A program made the position numbers and the translations under genes. A stretch of 35,748 bases of DNA from an uncultured Flavobacteriales bacterium (GTDB lineage: Bacteria > Bacteroidota > Bacteroidia > Flavobacteriales_D > Parvicellaceae): NCBI GenBank assembly GCA_913030835.1, contig CAJWDP010000032.1:1-35748 (forward strand). Reading direction: 5' to 3'. The notes below the pieces were generated by a model. The model saw only the letters and a list, made by a program, of their open reading frames with translations, was not told the origin of the DNA and ran no database searches. This document shows positions 24,475 to 32,971 of this stretch, one piece after another; the stretch's first letter is position 1, and every line of letters begins with the position of its first letter.

Positions 24475-25586
24475 TTGTCATTTTCAGCTTTGTAAAGCAT
24501 GGAAAGTAGCCCGTAGCACAATCGATTAATTTCTCGGGCATTGGGATTATTCGTACCAATATTGGATAAAACAACGACACCATAATTGTTTTCTGTGTCA
24601 AAGACCATACAAGATCGAAAACCTCCTATAGCACCATTATGCATGTAGGTGGTTTTTAAGCTGTCAGAGTTAATGAACCACCCCAAGCCTATGGATGTAT
24701 TGTTCGATTCGTGCGTCACTTTTCGCGTTAGTGCCAGTTCTTCGTTAGAGGGGTCGAATTGTGCTTTCACAAATTTGGTTAGATCTTGAACGGTTGAAGA
24801 GATGCCGCCTGCGCCGACAAGCGCATTTAGATCATAACAAGGCATCGCATTACCAATTGCATCTAACCCCGTTACCCGATCACCTAGCTTGTTGCAACGT
24901 GACGAGCTGTTGTTCATTCCATATTTACTGAAGATCTTTGTTTGCAACAATTCTTCAAAGTCCATTTTTACAGCCTCTGATAAAACATTAGCAAGGATTC
25001 CTACTGCGACATTCGAATATGCGAAAGCAGTTCCGGGTTTAGACTCGGGAATAAAGTGTTTATTTAGATACTCAATTAGATTTTCTTTTGAGTAATTTTT
25101 TTCGGGATTCACACCGCTCCACAGGTTCAGGTTATTTGGCATGTTAGGAAAACCTGCCGTATGATTGGCAAGCTGCTGGAGCTGGATCTCCTTAATTTTA
25201 CTTTTTTTAACCTTCAGATACTTGTATGCAGGATCTGTCAATTTCAGTTTTTCTTCATTTACCAGACCTGCAAGCAATGTAGAAGTGAACACTTTAGAAA
25301 TGGATCCGATCTGAAATACTCGATTACTGTTTTCTACTTGTTGTATGGAATTGTTTTTCTTTTTGGCACCATAAAATGTTTCGTTGCTCTTATTGATCAC
25401 AACGATGGCAATTTCGGAATGGTTGGGCAATTTGGTCAAAAGTGAGGAAACCTTCTTGTCACAAGAGTCTATTACTGTAGATTGATTTTGCTTATCAATG
25501 AGAATCCCACTGCTAGTTTGGGTATTTCCCATCATGGTTGCGGTGGCAAGTATAAAAAGTAGTAAGACTTTTTCTTTCATTTTCAA
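24471..25586 (-). CDS. Class C beta-lactamase-like serine hydrolase, exported
   Basis: The beta-lactamase/DD-peptidase fold (AmpC-like, Pfam Beta-lactamase). The signal peptide is at about residues 1-22. Catalytic motifs: S95-I-S-K98, Y190-S191-N192, and H316-N-G318 in the place of KTG, as is common in this group. Substrates include D-amino acid peptides, esters or none known; resistance activity cannot be inferred. The 371 aa length is typical. It lies 46 bases after sppA on the same strand and its stop codon is inside an AT-rich hairpin. An envelope role fits the neighbourhood. Confidence 0.9.
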   Translation of the reverse strand: MKMKEKVLLLFILATATMMGNTQTSSGILIDKQNQSTVIDSCDKKVSSLLTKLPNHSEIAIVVINKSNETFYGAKKKNNSIQQVENSNRVFQIGSISKVFTSTLLAGLVNEEKLKLTDPAYKYLKVKKSKIKEIQLQQLANHTAGFPNMPNNLNLWSGVNPEKNYSKENLIEYLNKHFIPESKPGTAFAYSNVAVGILANVLSEAVKMDFEELLQTKIFSKYGMNNSSSRCNKLGDRVTGLDAIGNAMPCYDLNALVGAGGISSTVQDLTKFVKAQFDPSNEELALTRKVTHESNNTSIGLGWFINSDSLKTTYMHNGAIGGFRSCMVFDTENNYGVVVLSNIGTNNPNAREINRLCYGLLSMLYKAENDN

Positions 25587-25632
25587 TGGATTGATGTATT
25601 TAAAGCTCTACTACCAAAGGCTTTGTAATTCC

Positions 25633-27465
25633 TTATTTGGCCAGCTGATTATTGAAGTACAGCTCGAATGGTAGTCTGGCCTGAATGCCCTTCATGCCTG
25701 CCGCCTCATCAATTGCTTTGAGCTGTTTCATCAGCTGCATACTCAGACTCGGATCCTTTTTTTCCTTGCCATCATCCATGGATTCCGACAGTTGTTCCAA
25801 TAGTACCTCAAGGTCGTTTTCTTCGATCATCGGATATTCGATCAAGCAAATGTCTTCTGCCTCTATGCCGCTCTCTTCAGCTGCATAATCGATAGCGTCT
25901 TGAATGCCCCCGAGTTCATCCACCAATCCGATTTCGATAGCATCCGTTCCGCTCCATACTCTGCCTTGTCCTATACTATCAACTCCGGCAACATCGAGAT
26001 CGTCTCTTCCGTCAGCAACCCGTTTTTTGAAAAGATCATACACTTCATCAACTCCTTGCTGTATCATCCTTATCTCTTCCGCTTCTAAGGGTTTTGTGAT
26101 GTTCAACATGGCATATTCATTGGTTTCTACTCGATCTGTGGTTATTCCAATGTGATTGGTCAGCATTCCTTCGATGTTAGGGATCACTCCAAAAACTCCA
26201 ATCGAACCTGTTAGGGTATTGGGTTGCGCATAGATCTTATCCGCGGCGCACGAAATGTAATAACCTCCTGATGCGGCGTAGTCGCCCATTGAGACAACCA
26301 CAGGCTTATCCGTTTCTTCCAGCAACTTTAATTCTCTCCAGATCACATCAGAAGCAAGTGCGCTTCCACCGGGAGAATTCACTCGGAAAACGACTGCTTT
26401 TACACTGTCATTCAACCGGGCGGCTCGCAGTGCTTTTGATACGCCTTCCGACCCGATTGATTCCAAGTCGCCTTCACCACCCGAAATGGCTCCGGTTGCA
26501 TACACAATTGCAATGTTTCCTTTTTTGTTTCCTTTTTTACGGTTCTTTCTGTTTTTGTCCTTCGCATATTTAGCGAATTGTACCACATTCAGATCCTTTG
26601 TTGATTCTACTCCCATTTTTACCTTCAGGAGCTCAATCATCTCGTCTTTGTACTTGGCTCCATCCACCAATTTATAATCAATGGCATCCTGGGCCGTTCT
26701 GACCAAAACGCTGTCGGCAATCTTTTCCAGCTCATCCGCTGAGATGCCTCGTTCGTTTTCTATTCCACCTTTCATTTGATCCCACATTGAGGAAAGCAAT
26801 TTTTCCATTTGAGCTCTGTTGGACTCACTCATGCGGTCCAGCATAAATGGCTCGACAGCGCTTTTAAATTTGTTGTTTGAACCACGAATGATCTGCATGT
26901 CGATGTCCCATTTGTCCAGCATAGGCTTGAAAAACATCAGCTCTGTGCCCAGTCCTCTAAAATCAAGACCTCCTTCCGGATAAATATATAGCTCGTCTGC
27001 TACTGAGGTCAGATAGTAATTGCTCTGGAAGTAGAGTTCGCTGTAGGCTACAATAAATTTGTTCGATTTTTTGAAATCGATTAGCGCCTCTCTTATTTCT
27101 TCATGTCCTGCCATTCCGGCACCTACAACACCCGAAACATCCAGGTAAATACCTTTGATGTTATCGTCTTCTTTTGCTGCAGCAAGCCCCGCCCGGATTG
27201 CGTCAATTCCAAGCCGATCTTCCAGCTGGAAACTCGTTTGTGAAAACGTTGTATGCGTTCGTTCCGAGATCATTTTATTCAGCTTCATATGAAGCAGTGA
27301 ATTCTTTTTGACCTTTTGAGCCTTCGCCTCCACATCTGCGCCAAAGCTTCCGAAAAGTGCAGATAAGCTACCGATGAATATGAATACTACTACAATGCCA
27401 CCAATTACAAAGGCGATTAGGGACGACAAAAATGATGCTAATAATGTTCTGAAAAATGACCTCAT
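25633..27465 (-). CDS. sppA: Signal peptide peptidase SppA, 67K type
   Basis: Membrane-bound serine protease with a Ser-Lys dyad that degrades cleaved signal peptides. One N-terminal membrane helix (about residues 10-38), then two tandem S49 domains. The N-terminal domain carries the general-base Lys in FKSAVEPF; the C-terminal domain carries the nucleophile in GDYAASGGYY. This matches the duplicated, long form (610 aa; Escherichia coli SppA 618). AINRVNSPGGSA-type sequence (FRVNSPGGSALASDVIW) is also present. The gene is divergent from folK across 117 bases with no strict TAnnTTTG element on its strand. Confidence 0.95.
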   Translation of the reverse strand: MRSFFRTLLASFLSSLIAFVIGGIVVVFIFIGSLSALFGSFGADVEAKAQKVKKNSLLHMKLNKMISERTHTTFSQTSFQLEDRLGIDAIRAGLAAAKEDDNIKGIYLDVSGVVGAGMAGHEEIREALIDFKKSNKFIVAYSELYFQSNYYLTSVADELYIYPEGGLDFRGLGTELMFFKPMLDKWDIDMQIIRGSNNKFKSAVEPFMLDRMSESNRAQMEKLLSSMWDQMKGGIENERGISADELEKIADSVLVRTAQDAIDYKLVDGAKYKDEMIELLKVKMGVESTKDLNVVQFAKYAKDKNRKNRKKGNKKGNIAIVYATGAISGGEGDLESIGSEGVSKALRAARLNDSVKAVVFRVNSPGGSALASDVIWRELKLLEETDKPVVVSMGDYAASGGYYISCAADKIYAQPNTLTGSIGVFGVIPNIEGMLTNHIGITTDRVETNEYAMLNITKPLEAEEIRMIQQGVDEVYDLFKKRVADGRDDLDVAGVDSIGQGRVWSGTDAIEIGLVDELGGIQDAIDYAAEESGIEAEDICLIEYPMIEENDLEVLLEQLSESMDDGKEKKDPSLSMQLMKQLKAIDEAAGMKGIQARLPFELYFNNQLAK

Positions 27466-27582
27466 ATGAAATTCAATTAGTTACTTTGAAGCTAAATTAG
27501 AGAGTTTGTACTCGGAATTAGTAGGTTTATACATAAGTGGTTTTTTTTGAGTACAACGGGTAAGAAAGATAGATTTGATTGT

Positions 27583-28068
27583 ATGCAAGGCAGTGTAATC
27601 CTCGGTCTGGGCTCCAATTTAGGGGTAAGGGAAGATAACATCAGGCAAGCCATTTTGATGATCCAAAATTATGGAGAGGTTACCCATCAATCTAATCTAT
27701 ATGAGACATCTTCCTGGGGGTATGAATCGGAAAATAAGTACATCAACTCATGTATCGAATTAAATACTAAAATGGAAGCCAAAGAGCTGCTGGGTGCCAT
27801 GCTGAAAATTGAGTTGGAGATGGGAAGAACTCGAAATCCCGGAGGATATTCTGATCGCGTTATAGATATAGATGTACTCTTGTTTGGCGATCAAATTGAA
27901 AATAAAGCTACTATTCAAATTCCACACCCGGAAATGCACAATAGGTTGTTTGTTCTTGCTCCGATGAATGAGCTGGTCCCAAATAGAATTCACCCGATTT
28001 TTAAAAAGTCCATCAACGAGCTATACAATTTATGCTTAGATTCAACTCAAATTCAAAAAGTTGGATGA
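27583..28068 (+). CDS. folK: 2-amino-4-hydroxy-6-hydroxymethyldihydropteridine pyrophosphokinase
   Basis: Transfers pyrophosphate from ATP to 6-hydroxymethyl-7,8-dihydropterin in folate synthesis. From the ATG at 27583 the protein has 161 aa, beginning MQGSVILGLGSNLG, the normal HPPK N-terminus; an upstream TTG at 27547 would add twelve atypical residues. Motifs: YETSSWGYESENKYINSC, the metal and ATP site GYSDRVIDIDVLLFGD, and IPHPEMHNRLFVLAPMNEL. It overlaps the following dNK gene by eight bases. Confidence 0.95.
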   Translation: MQGSVILGLGSNLGVREDNIRQAILMIQNYGEVTHQSNLYETSSWGYESENKYINSCIELNTKMEAKELLGAMLKIELEMGRTRNPGGYSDRVIDIDVLLFGDQIENKATIQIPHPEMHNRLFVLAPMNELVPNRIHPIFKKSINELYNLCLDSTQIQKVG

Positions 28069-28678
28069 CCGACCGTTTATAGTGATCGAGGGAAACATTG
28101 GAGTTGGCAAGACCAGCTTGGCAAGGGCCTTATCCGAAAAATGGGGCTATTCTTTAGTTTTGGAGGAGTTTGAAGAAAACGAATTTCTATCCGATTTTTA
28201 TAAACCAGAGGTCAGCGTTAGTTTTCAAACAGAAGTTCGTTTTATCGTGGATCGTTTCAATCAGCTGAGAGAAGCGCTTGACGAAAATCAACCAGTTATT
28301 ACGGATTATTTTATAGAAAAGTCACTCATATTTTCAGAAAATAGTTTGTCAGCAAGGGAGTTCAATTTGTTCAGAGACTTGTACAGTATTTTGTTTGATA
28401 AGATAAGAAAACCCGATCTGTACGTATACCTCAGTGCTGACGTTGCTCGCCTTCGCAGTAACATCAGAAAAAGGAACAGGGGCATGGAACAGGAGATATC
28501 GGAATCGTATCTTGAACAGATCAACAACCGATATTTAAAGTATGTATCGGCTCATAAAGAGCTGAATTCCTTATTACTGGATGTTACAAAGTATGATTTT
28601 CTGACCTACCCGGAGCACTTGACGGAAATAGCCTCCTTGATTCAATCTAAATTGTTAGCAATTCAGCAGGTCAGATAA
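28061..28678 (+). CDS. Deoxynucleoside kinase family protein (copy 2)
   Basis: The dNK fold, 205 aa, with P-loop G11-N-I-G-V-G-K17-T, E36/E37 region (LEEFEENEFLSDFY), KPDLYVYLSADV and a LID-like KRNRGMEQEISESYL. Where copy 1 has Asp-Arg-Thr (the DRS/ERS catalytic motif), this protein has D82-Y83-F84, then IEKSLIF. The protein resembles the Bacteroidota dNK encoded next to folK. The start is TTG at 28061, inside the folK end (8-base overlap); no ATG lies near the P-loop, so TTG is the only reasonable start. Pterin/folate coupling is suggested by context only. Whether the Arg loss alters activity is unknown. Confidence 0.88.
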   Translation: MDDRPFIVIEGNIGVGKTSLARALSEKWGYSLVLEEFEENEFLSDFYKPEVSVSFQTEVRFIVDRFNQLREALDENQPVITDYFIEKSLIFSENSLSAREFNLFRDLYSILFDKIRKPDLYVYLSADVARLRSNIRKRNRGMEQEISESYLEQINNRYLKYVSAHKELNSLLLDVTKYDFLTYPEHLTEIASLIQSKLLAIQQVR

Positions 28679-28690
28679 CCATTTTATCTG
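28672..28690 (+). repeat. Hairpin over the dNK-2 stop codon
   Basis: CAGATAA (28672-28678) pairs perfectly with TTATCTG (28684-28690) around CCATT; the TAA stop is in the left arm. No T-run follows. Possible 3'-end stabiliser or coincidence. Confidence 0.3.
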
Positions 28691-28721
28691 TTGGCAGAGT
28701 TAAAAACTTTGGTTATTATTG
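28691..28721 (+). promoter_or_regulatory. Probable promoter of the TPR lipoprotein gene
   Basis: TTG (28691-28693), 20 bases, then TATTATTG (28714-28721), one mismatch to TAnnTTTG. The ATG is 32 bases further on. Confidence 0.4.
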
Positions 28722-28753
28722 CAGCACATTATAGTATACTTTAAAAACCAGTA

Positions 28754-30466
28754 ATGAAAAGAAGAAACCTAAAACTCGTTGCAATAGCTACACTAGTGGG
28801 TAGTTTTGCTGCTTCTTGTACTCTATTAAAAGATTTGGAATATACGGTAACTCCAAATCCAATTGAACAACATGGAGATACATGTACTTTACGTATCAAT
28901 GGAAAGTTTGTTGAAAAAGGACTGAACGCAAAGGCCTTGGTAGAAGTTACACCTGTTTTGATCAATTCAGATGGAACGGAAAGATCATTCAAAACAGAAT
29001 TTTTTAAAGGAGAAAAAGCAGCTGGAAATGGCATTGTTGTTCCAAAAGCTGGAAAGTCGTTCACCTATAACAGTGAAATTGGCTGTGAGTGCGGTGAATT
29101 TGCTGCTTCAGAGTTGAAAGTTAAATTACTGCCGAAGAAAGGGACCAAAGTGATGGACGAAATTCTTACGGATAAAATTGCCGATGGAGTTATCCACACT
29201 CCATGTATGCTGATGACCGATGATAAAGTGGTAGCCGCAGAAGACAATTTTGTGAGAGTAACGCAACATACTACAGGAGTTACGATCAATTACCTGAAAG
29301 GAAAATTCAATGTGCGGTCTAACGAGTTGAAAGATCAGGATATAGCTGACTTCAATGCTTGGTTAACTGCTGCAATGACCAATCCTAAGATCGTAATGAA
29401 GCAGGTTGGAATTATGGCGTATGCATCTCCTGAAGGTGAAATAGAAAAGAACGATAACCTTGCTTCTGATCGTGCAAATAGCGGTAAAGGTGCAATGGTT
29501 AATATCATGAAAAAAGCAGGGTTTGAAGCAGGTACGCAAGACGGCTTTTACAATCTGATGCCGAAAGGTGAAGACTGGGCAGGATTGAAGGAGCTGATCG
29601 CTGCTTCTGATCACCCAGACAAGAACATCATCATTTCAGTAGCTGAAATGAATGGCGATGATGCCAAAAGAGAAGCGGAAATCAAAACGCTGGCGCACAC
29701 CTACAAGTTTTTGGAAGATGATATTTTCCCTCAGTTGAGAAGGTCTCAAATGACATTGAGCTATGACCTTAACGGATTGACAGACGAAGAATTGTTGCAG
29801 TGGGCTCAGGCCAAGCCGGATTCATTAACGATAGAAGAATTGTTGTTCACAGCAAACACGTTAGTGGATGATTTGAATGAAAAGCTAAGGTTGTTTCAGG
29901 TTGCTGAGAAAGTTGCACCGAAAGATTGGAGAGCTGCCAACAACGTGGGTTATATTATGATGTTGCAAAACAAAATGGACGATGCGTCCGCGCAGTTTGA
30001 AAAAGCGGCCGGTCTAGGATCTGATCCAATTATCAAAAACAATTTAGGCGTAATTGCCAGAATGAATGGAAATATAGCAAAAGCTGAAGAGCTGTTCAAC
30101 GAAGGGCTTTCTGCAGGTCCTGAGGCGAAGTACAACCTTGGTTTGGTTCAAATCAAAAAAGCAGAATATGCGTCAGCTGTTGACAATATGGGTGCTTTTG
30201 AAACATTCAACCTGGGACTTGCAAAGTACCTTAATGGTGACACTGATGGTGCAGTTGCTGCAGTTGATGCGTCTTCCGAGGCAACAACGGCTATGGGGCA
30301 TTACCTAAAGGCTGTGATTGGTGCAAGAACAGGAAATAAGGAAATGATGACAACAAACTTGAAAGAAGCCATTTCTAAAGATGCACAATGCAAGCCAAAA
30401 GCTGCTGCGGACAGAGAATTCATGAAGTACTTTGAAGATGCTGATTTCAAAGCAATGGTTCAGTAA
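28754..30466 (+). CDS. Lipoprotein with OmpA-like and TPR regions
   Basis: A 570-residue protein with a signal peptide and probable lipobox AASC (C22). About residues 30-150: a beta-rich domain with several cysteines. About 155-260: an OmpA-C-like stretch in which IMAYASPEGEIEKNDNLASDRANSG resembles the peptidoglycan-binding GYAS...N..LS..RA pattern. About 365-500: tetratricopeptide repeats (NNVGYIMMLQNKMDDASAQFEKA, NNLGVIARMNGNIAKAEELFNEG). The protein is probably anchored in the outer membrane facing the wall and organising partners; no partner is identified. It is monocistronic, with a strong terminator 22 bases after the stop. Confidence 0.8.
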   Translation: MKRRNLKLVAIATLVGSFAASCTLLKDLEYTVTPNPIEQHGDTCTLRINGKFVEKGLNAKALVEVTPVLINSDGTERSFKTEFFKGEKAAGNGIVVPKAGKSFTYNSEIGCECGEFAASELKVKLLPKKGTKVMDEILTDKIADGVIHTPCMLMTDDKVVAAEDNFVRVTQHTTGVTINYLKGKFNVRSNELKDQDIADFNAWLTAAMTNPKIVMKQVGIMAYASPEGEIEKNDNLASDRANSGKGAMVNIMKKAGFEAGTQDGFYNLMPKGEDWAGLKELIAASDHPDKNIIISVAEMNGDDAKREAEIKTLAHTYKFLEDDIFPQLRRSQMTLSYDLNGLTDEELLQWAQAKPDSLTIEELLFTANTLVDDLNEKLRLFQVAEKVAPKDWRAANNVGYIMMLQNKMDDASAQFEKAAGLGSDPIIKNNLGVIARMNGNIAKAEELFNEGLSAGPEAKYNLGLVQIKKAEYASAVDNMGAFETFNLGLAKYLNGDTDGAVAAVDASSEATTAMGHYLKAVIGARTGNKEMMTTNLKEAISKDAQCKPKAAADREFMKYFEDADFKAMVQ

Positions 30467-30487
30467 TTGAAGACATTTTATCAACGG

Positions 30488-30519
30488 AAAGCCTTCTGCC
30501 TAGCAGAGGGCTTTTTTTT
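30488..30519 (+). terminator. Rho-independent terminator of the TPR lipoprotein gene
   Basis: A 12-bp stem with one G-T pair: AAAGCCTTCTGC (30488-30499) and GCAGAGGGCTTT (30503-30514), loop CTA, followed by a run of T's to 30519. Confidence 0.92.
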
Positions 30520-30588
30520 GTGCCCAAATTTTGTTTTGAAAATGGAAAACAATTGTTGATCTTGTATTAATTATTCGATAAAGTAGAG

Positions 30589-31161
30589 GTGCATAGCTTG
30601 CGAGTCGTTTCGGTAAATATTGGGGAAAAGAGAACCATTACATTCAACAACAGAACGATTGAAACAGGTATTTTTAAGCGTCCTGTAGAGGGATCAATAT
30701 TTTTGGATTCGGAGCATGTTCGTGGAGATACCATTTCAGACCGCAAGCACCATGGTGGTGTAGATCAGGCGGTTTATGGTTACAGTGCAATACATTATTC
30801 TTATTGGGGAAAAAAGTACGATCTGGTAAATAAGAATTACGGAGTATTTGGGGAAAATATCACGTTTTCAGAACTAGAAGAATCTGAAATTCACCTAGGT
30901 AATGTGTACCGTTGTGGAGACATCCGTATTCAGGCTGCGGGACCTAGAATACCGTGTTTTAAATTGGGCATCGTGTTCAAAACACAGCAGATTGTGAAAG
31001 AGTTTTGGCAAACCACAAAGTGCGGTGTTTATTTTAAGGTGCTGACAGGTGGGGAGGTTCGTTCAGGTGATGTGTTTGTTTTAGAGAAAGAAAACACCAA
31101 TCAACCTACTATTGCCGAGCTATTTCAGGAGCATAGACCAAAGTCGATTAACTGTGAATAA
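30589..31161 (+). CDS. MOSC-domain protein, YiiM-like
   Basis: MOSC domains bind a molybdenum-cofactor-type sulfur or act on N-hydroxylated compounds; YiiM in Escherichia coli reduces 6-N-hydroxylaminopurine. Features: GDTISDRKHHGGVDQAVYGY (family HGG motif), GVFGENIT, and GPRIPCFKLG with the conserved cysteine C123. The 190 aa length is short for YiiM (about 224) but covers the domain; the C-terminal three-helix part is reduced. GTG at 30589 is the chosen start, and TTG three codons on is the alternative. A detoxification role for base analogues is an inference. Confidence 0.88.
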   Translation: MHSLRVVSVNIGEKRTITFNNRTIETGIFKRPVEGSIFLDSEHVRGDTISDRKHHGGVDQAVYGYSAIHYSYWGKKYDLVNKNYGVFGENITFSELEESEIHLGNVYRCGDIRIQAAGPRIPCFKLGIVFKTQQIVKEFWQTTKCGVYFKVLTGGEVRSGDVFVLEKENTNQPTIAELFQEHRPKSINCE

Positions 31162-31211
31162 CCCATTTACTGGTCACTAATTGTAAATAATAAAGTGGGT
31201 ATTGAAAAGGT

Positions 31212-32204
31212 TTAGAAAGAAGCCTTAATTCTTCTGCTTCCTCCTCTGTATCGGCCTTTGGCTGTAGCTCTTGGTCTGTAATAAACACCCAAAACGGCAT
31301 ACATATAACCGTCACGATCTGTAGGGTCACCTCTCTGCATTCCTGCCTTTGTTGGATTGTACTCGTATGTACCATCTGTATAGGTCGGAATTATATTCAG
31401 TGTCGGGTTCGCAAAGTATGCAGCCTGAGATCCATAAGCATTTGCAATGGCGTCATTATCGTAATATACCGTGCTCACATCATCGATGTAATCGGTAAAA
31501 GTAAATCGGTGAGCTAGCTCTAATTTTATTCCCCATTCTCTCGACAATCCATATCGTAATCCAAATCCAACGGGAACAATTACTCCGTATTTTTTGTAAG
31601 GTTCTGGTCCACCTTCAAGTCCCTGTCCTTCTGTACCTAGTGGTGCGAGATCAACCCACATTCCGTTCGATGGGTTCTGTGCTTGAGGATTGAAATAGAA
31701 TCCACCTAGACCAAAAAATGTATAGAAACCAACATTAACTTTTTTCAGACCTAGCTTTTTTCCCAAGTTACTTTTTAGGTTGTACAGGTTTCCATATTTC
31801 TCTTTGATTATGTGAAATTCGATTGTCGTGGTAAAATCGTAAATATTGGCTCGAAAATGGAGGTTCCTATTTTGTCTGAAAATTTCGGTTGTTGTATTGT
31901 CATTTCCGGCAACGCGCTGCACTCCTCCTTGCGCCCGAATACCCACTCTTTCACCAAGGTACATCATGTAACTAAGGCTACCCGCAAATTTTGTTTGGTT
32001 GAATTCAAGATCCCAAAGAAAGTCAGACCCAATCTGATCTCTTCCGCCAAGTTCACCCAAAAAGTTGGATGCTCCCAACTGCAGAGTGTACTCGTGCTTC
32101 TGTACCTTCCACATCCGACTGCTATAAAACCCTTGAGCGTAATATTCGTGAGTGTAGGCAGCGAGTAGAAGAGCGGCTAATATGAAACTTCTAAACAACA
32201 TCAT
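31212..32204 (-). CDS. DUF6089-type outer-membrane beta-barrel protein
   Basis: 330 residues from the ATG at 32204 (the longer frame from TTG at 32249 would start upstream of the likely promoter at 32232-32239). The start reads MMLFRSFILAALLLAAYTHEYYAQG, a signal peptide. The rest alternates amphipathic strands rich in Gly, Tyr and Phe (LQLGASNFLGELGG, VGFYTFFGLGGFYFNP, IIVPVGFGLRYGLSREWGIKLEL), as for an outer-membrane beta-barrel; the mature start KHEYTLQLGASNFLGELGG is typical of DUF6089. Function unknown. The C-terminus is Arg/Gly-rich (YYRPRATAKGRYRGG), unusual for a barrel end, which typically stops at an aromatic residue. Confidence 0.8.
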   Translation of the reverse strand: MMLFRSFILAALLLAAYTHEYYAQGFYSSRMWKVQKHEYTLQLGASNFLGELGGRDQIGSDFLWDLEFNQTKFAGSLSYMMYLGERVGIRAQGGVQRVAGNDNTTTEIFRQNRNLHFRANIYDFTTTIEFHIIKEKYGNLYNLKSNLGKKLGLKKVNVGFYTFFGLGGFYFNPQAQNPSNGMWVDLAPLGTEGQGLEGGPEPYKKYGVIVPVGFGLRYGLSREWGIKLELAHRFTFTDYIDDVSTVYYDNDAIANAYGSQAAYFANPTLNIIPTYTDGTYEYNPTKAGMQRGDPTDRDGYMYAVLGVYYRPRATAKGRYRGGSRRIKASF

Positions 32205-32231
32205 TTTTTTCGCGTACTTAACGCGAGTACT

Positions 32232-32239
32232 CAAAAATA
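32232..32239 (-). promoter_or_regulatory. -7 element of the DUF6089 gene
   Basis: Minus strand TATTTTTG, an exact TAnnTTTG match, 27 bases before the ATG at 32204. It supports that start over the upstream TTG. Confidence 0.5.
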
Positions 32240-32351
32240 GGAAAATCAATCCAATATCACTATTATTTGATTGGCTTTAACACCAATCGCTTTGTTACTG
32301 TTTAACAATTGGACAACGCAATAAGTTACACAGGTTGCCTTTCGGAATCAT

Positions 32352-32885
32352 TTAATTTCTGAGGTATGAGGAGAATACATTCACAACGATGCCTGTGCAA
32401 ACGGATACGTTCAAGGAGTGTTTTGTTCCGAATTGCTCTATTTCTAAGCAATGATCCGATGCATTTACAACTTCCTGATCCACTCCATCAACCTCATTTC
32501 CAAAAACTAGTGCAATCTTTTTGCAAGACAGTTGATCTGCTTCGGACAAGTTTACGCTATCTTCAGTTTGCTCAACGGAAACTATCGTAAATCCTTCTTT
32601 TTTTAGCGAATGGATAGCTTCCATGGTTGTATTGAAGTGGCTCCAGTCAACACTTTTGGTAGCACCGATCGCTGTTTTTGTAATTTCCCGGTGGGGAGGC
32701 CGGGGGGTGATGCCACACAGATAGAGCTCCTGAATTCCGAAGCAATCCACAGTCCTGAAAATAGAACCCACATTACTTAGGCTGCGGATATTGTCCAACA
32801 CGACAATTAGAGGAATTTTTATTAGTTGTTTGTATTCCTCTACTGTAGGTCTGTTCAGCTCGTCTAATTTTAGCTTTCTGTTCAT
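32352..32885 (-). CDS. SpoU/TrmH-family RNA methyltransferase
   Basis: SPOUT-class methyltransferase acting on tRNA or rRNA ribose 2'-O. The three family motifs are visible: NIRSLSNVGSIFRTVD (motif 1), IALVFGNEVDGVDQEVV (motif 2) and FGTKHSLNVSVCTGIVV (motif 3, the knotted SAM site). The 177 aa length is that of a minimal SpoU domain without the N-terminal L30-like domain of larger members. Substrate cannot be told from sequence. It is divergent from mutS across 86 bases. A hypothetical gene or partner is not apparent. Confidence 0.9.
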   Translation of the reverse strand: MNRKLKLDELNRPTVEEYKQLIKIPLIVVLDNIRSLSNVGSIFRTVDCFGIQELYLCGITPRPPHREITKTAIGATKSVDWSHFNTTMEAIHSLKKEGFTIVSVEQTEDSVNLSEADQLSCKKIALVFGNEVDGVDQEVVNASDHCLEIEQFGTKHSLNVSVCTGIVVNVFSSYLRN

Positions 32886-32971
32886 AACTTAAATTGAGGT
32901 GTGTATAAATCGGTGTGGTCCTCAGCCGAATGCGTCGTACCTTTAGTGTTTATTGACACGAAGGTAACGCA

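Noticed and set aside
27547-27582. TTG at 27547 as start of folK
   Set aside because: Adds twelve polar residues before the typical HPPK N-terminus that begins at the ATG at 27583.
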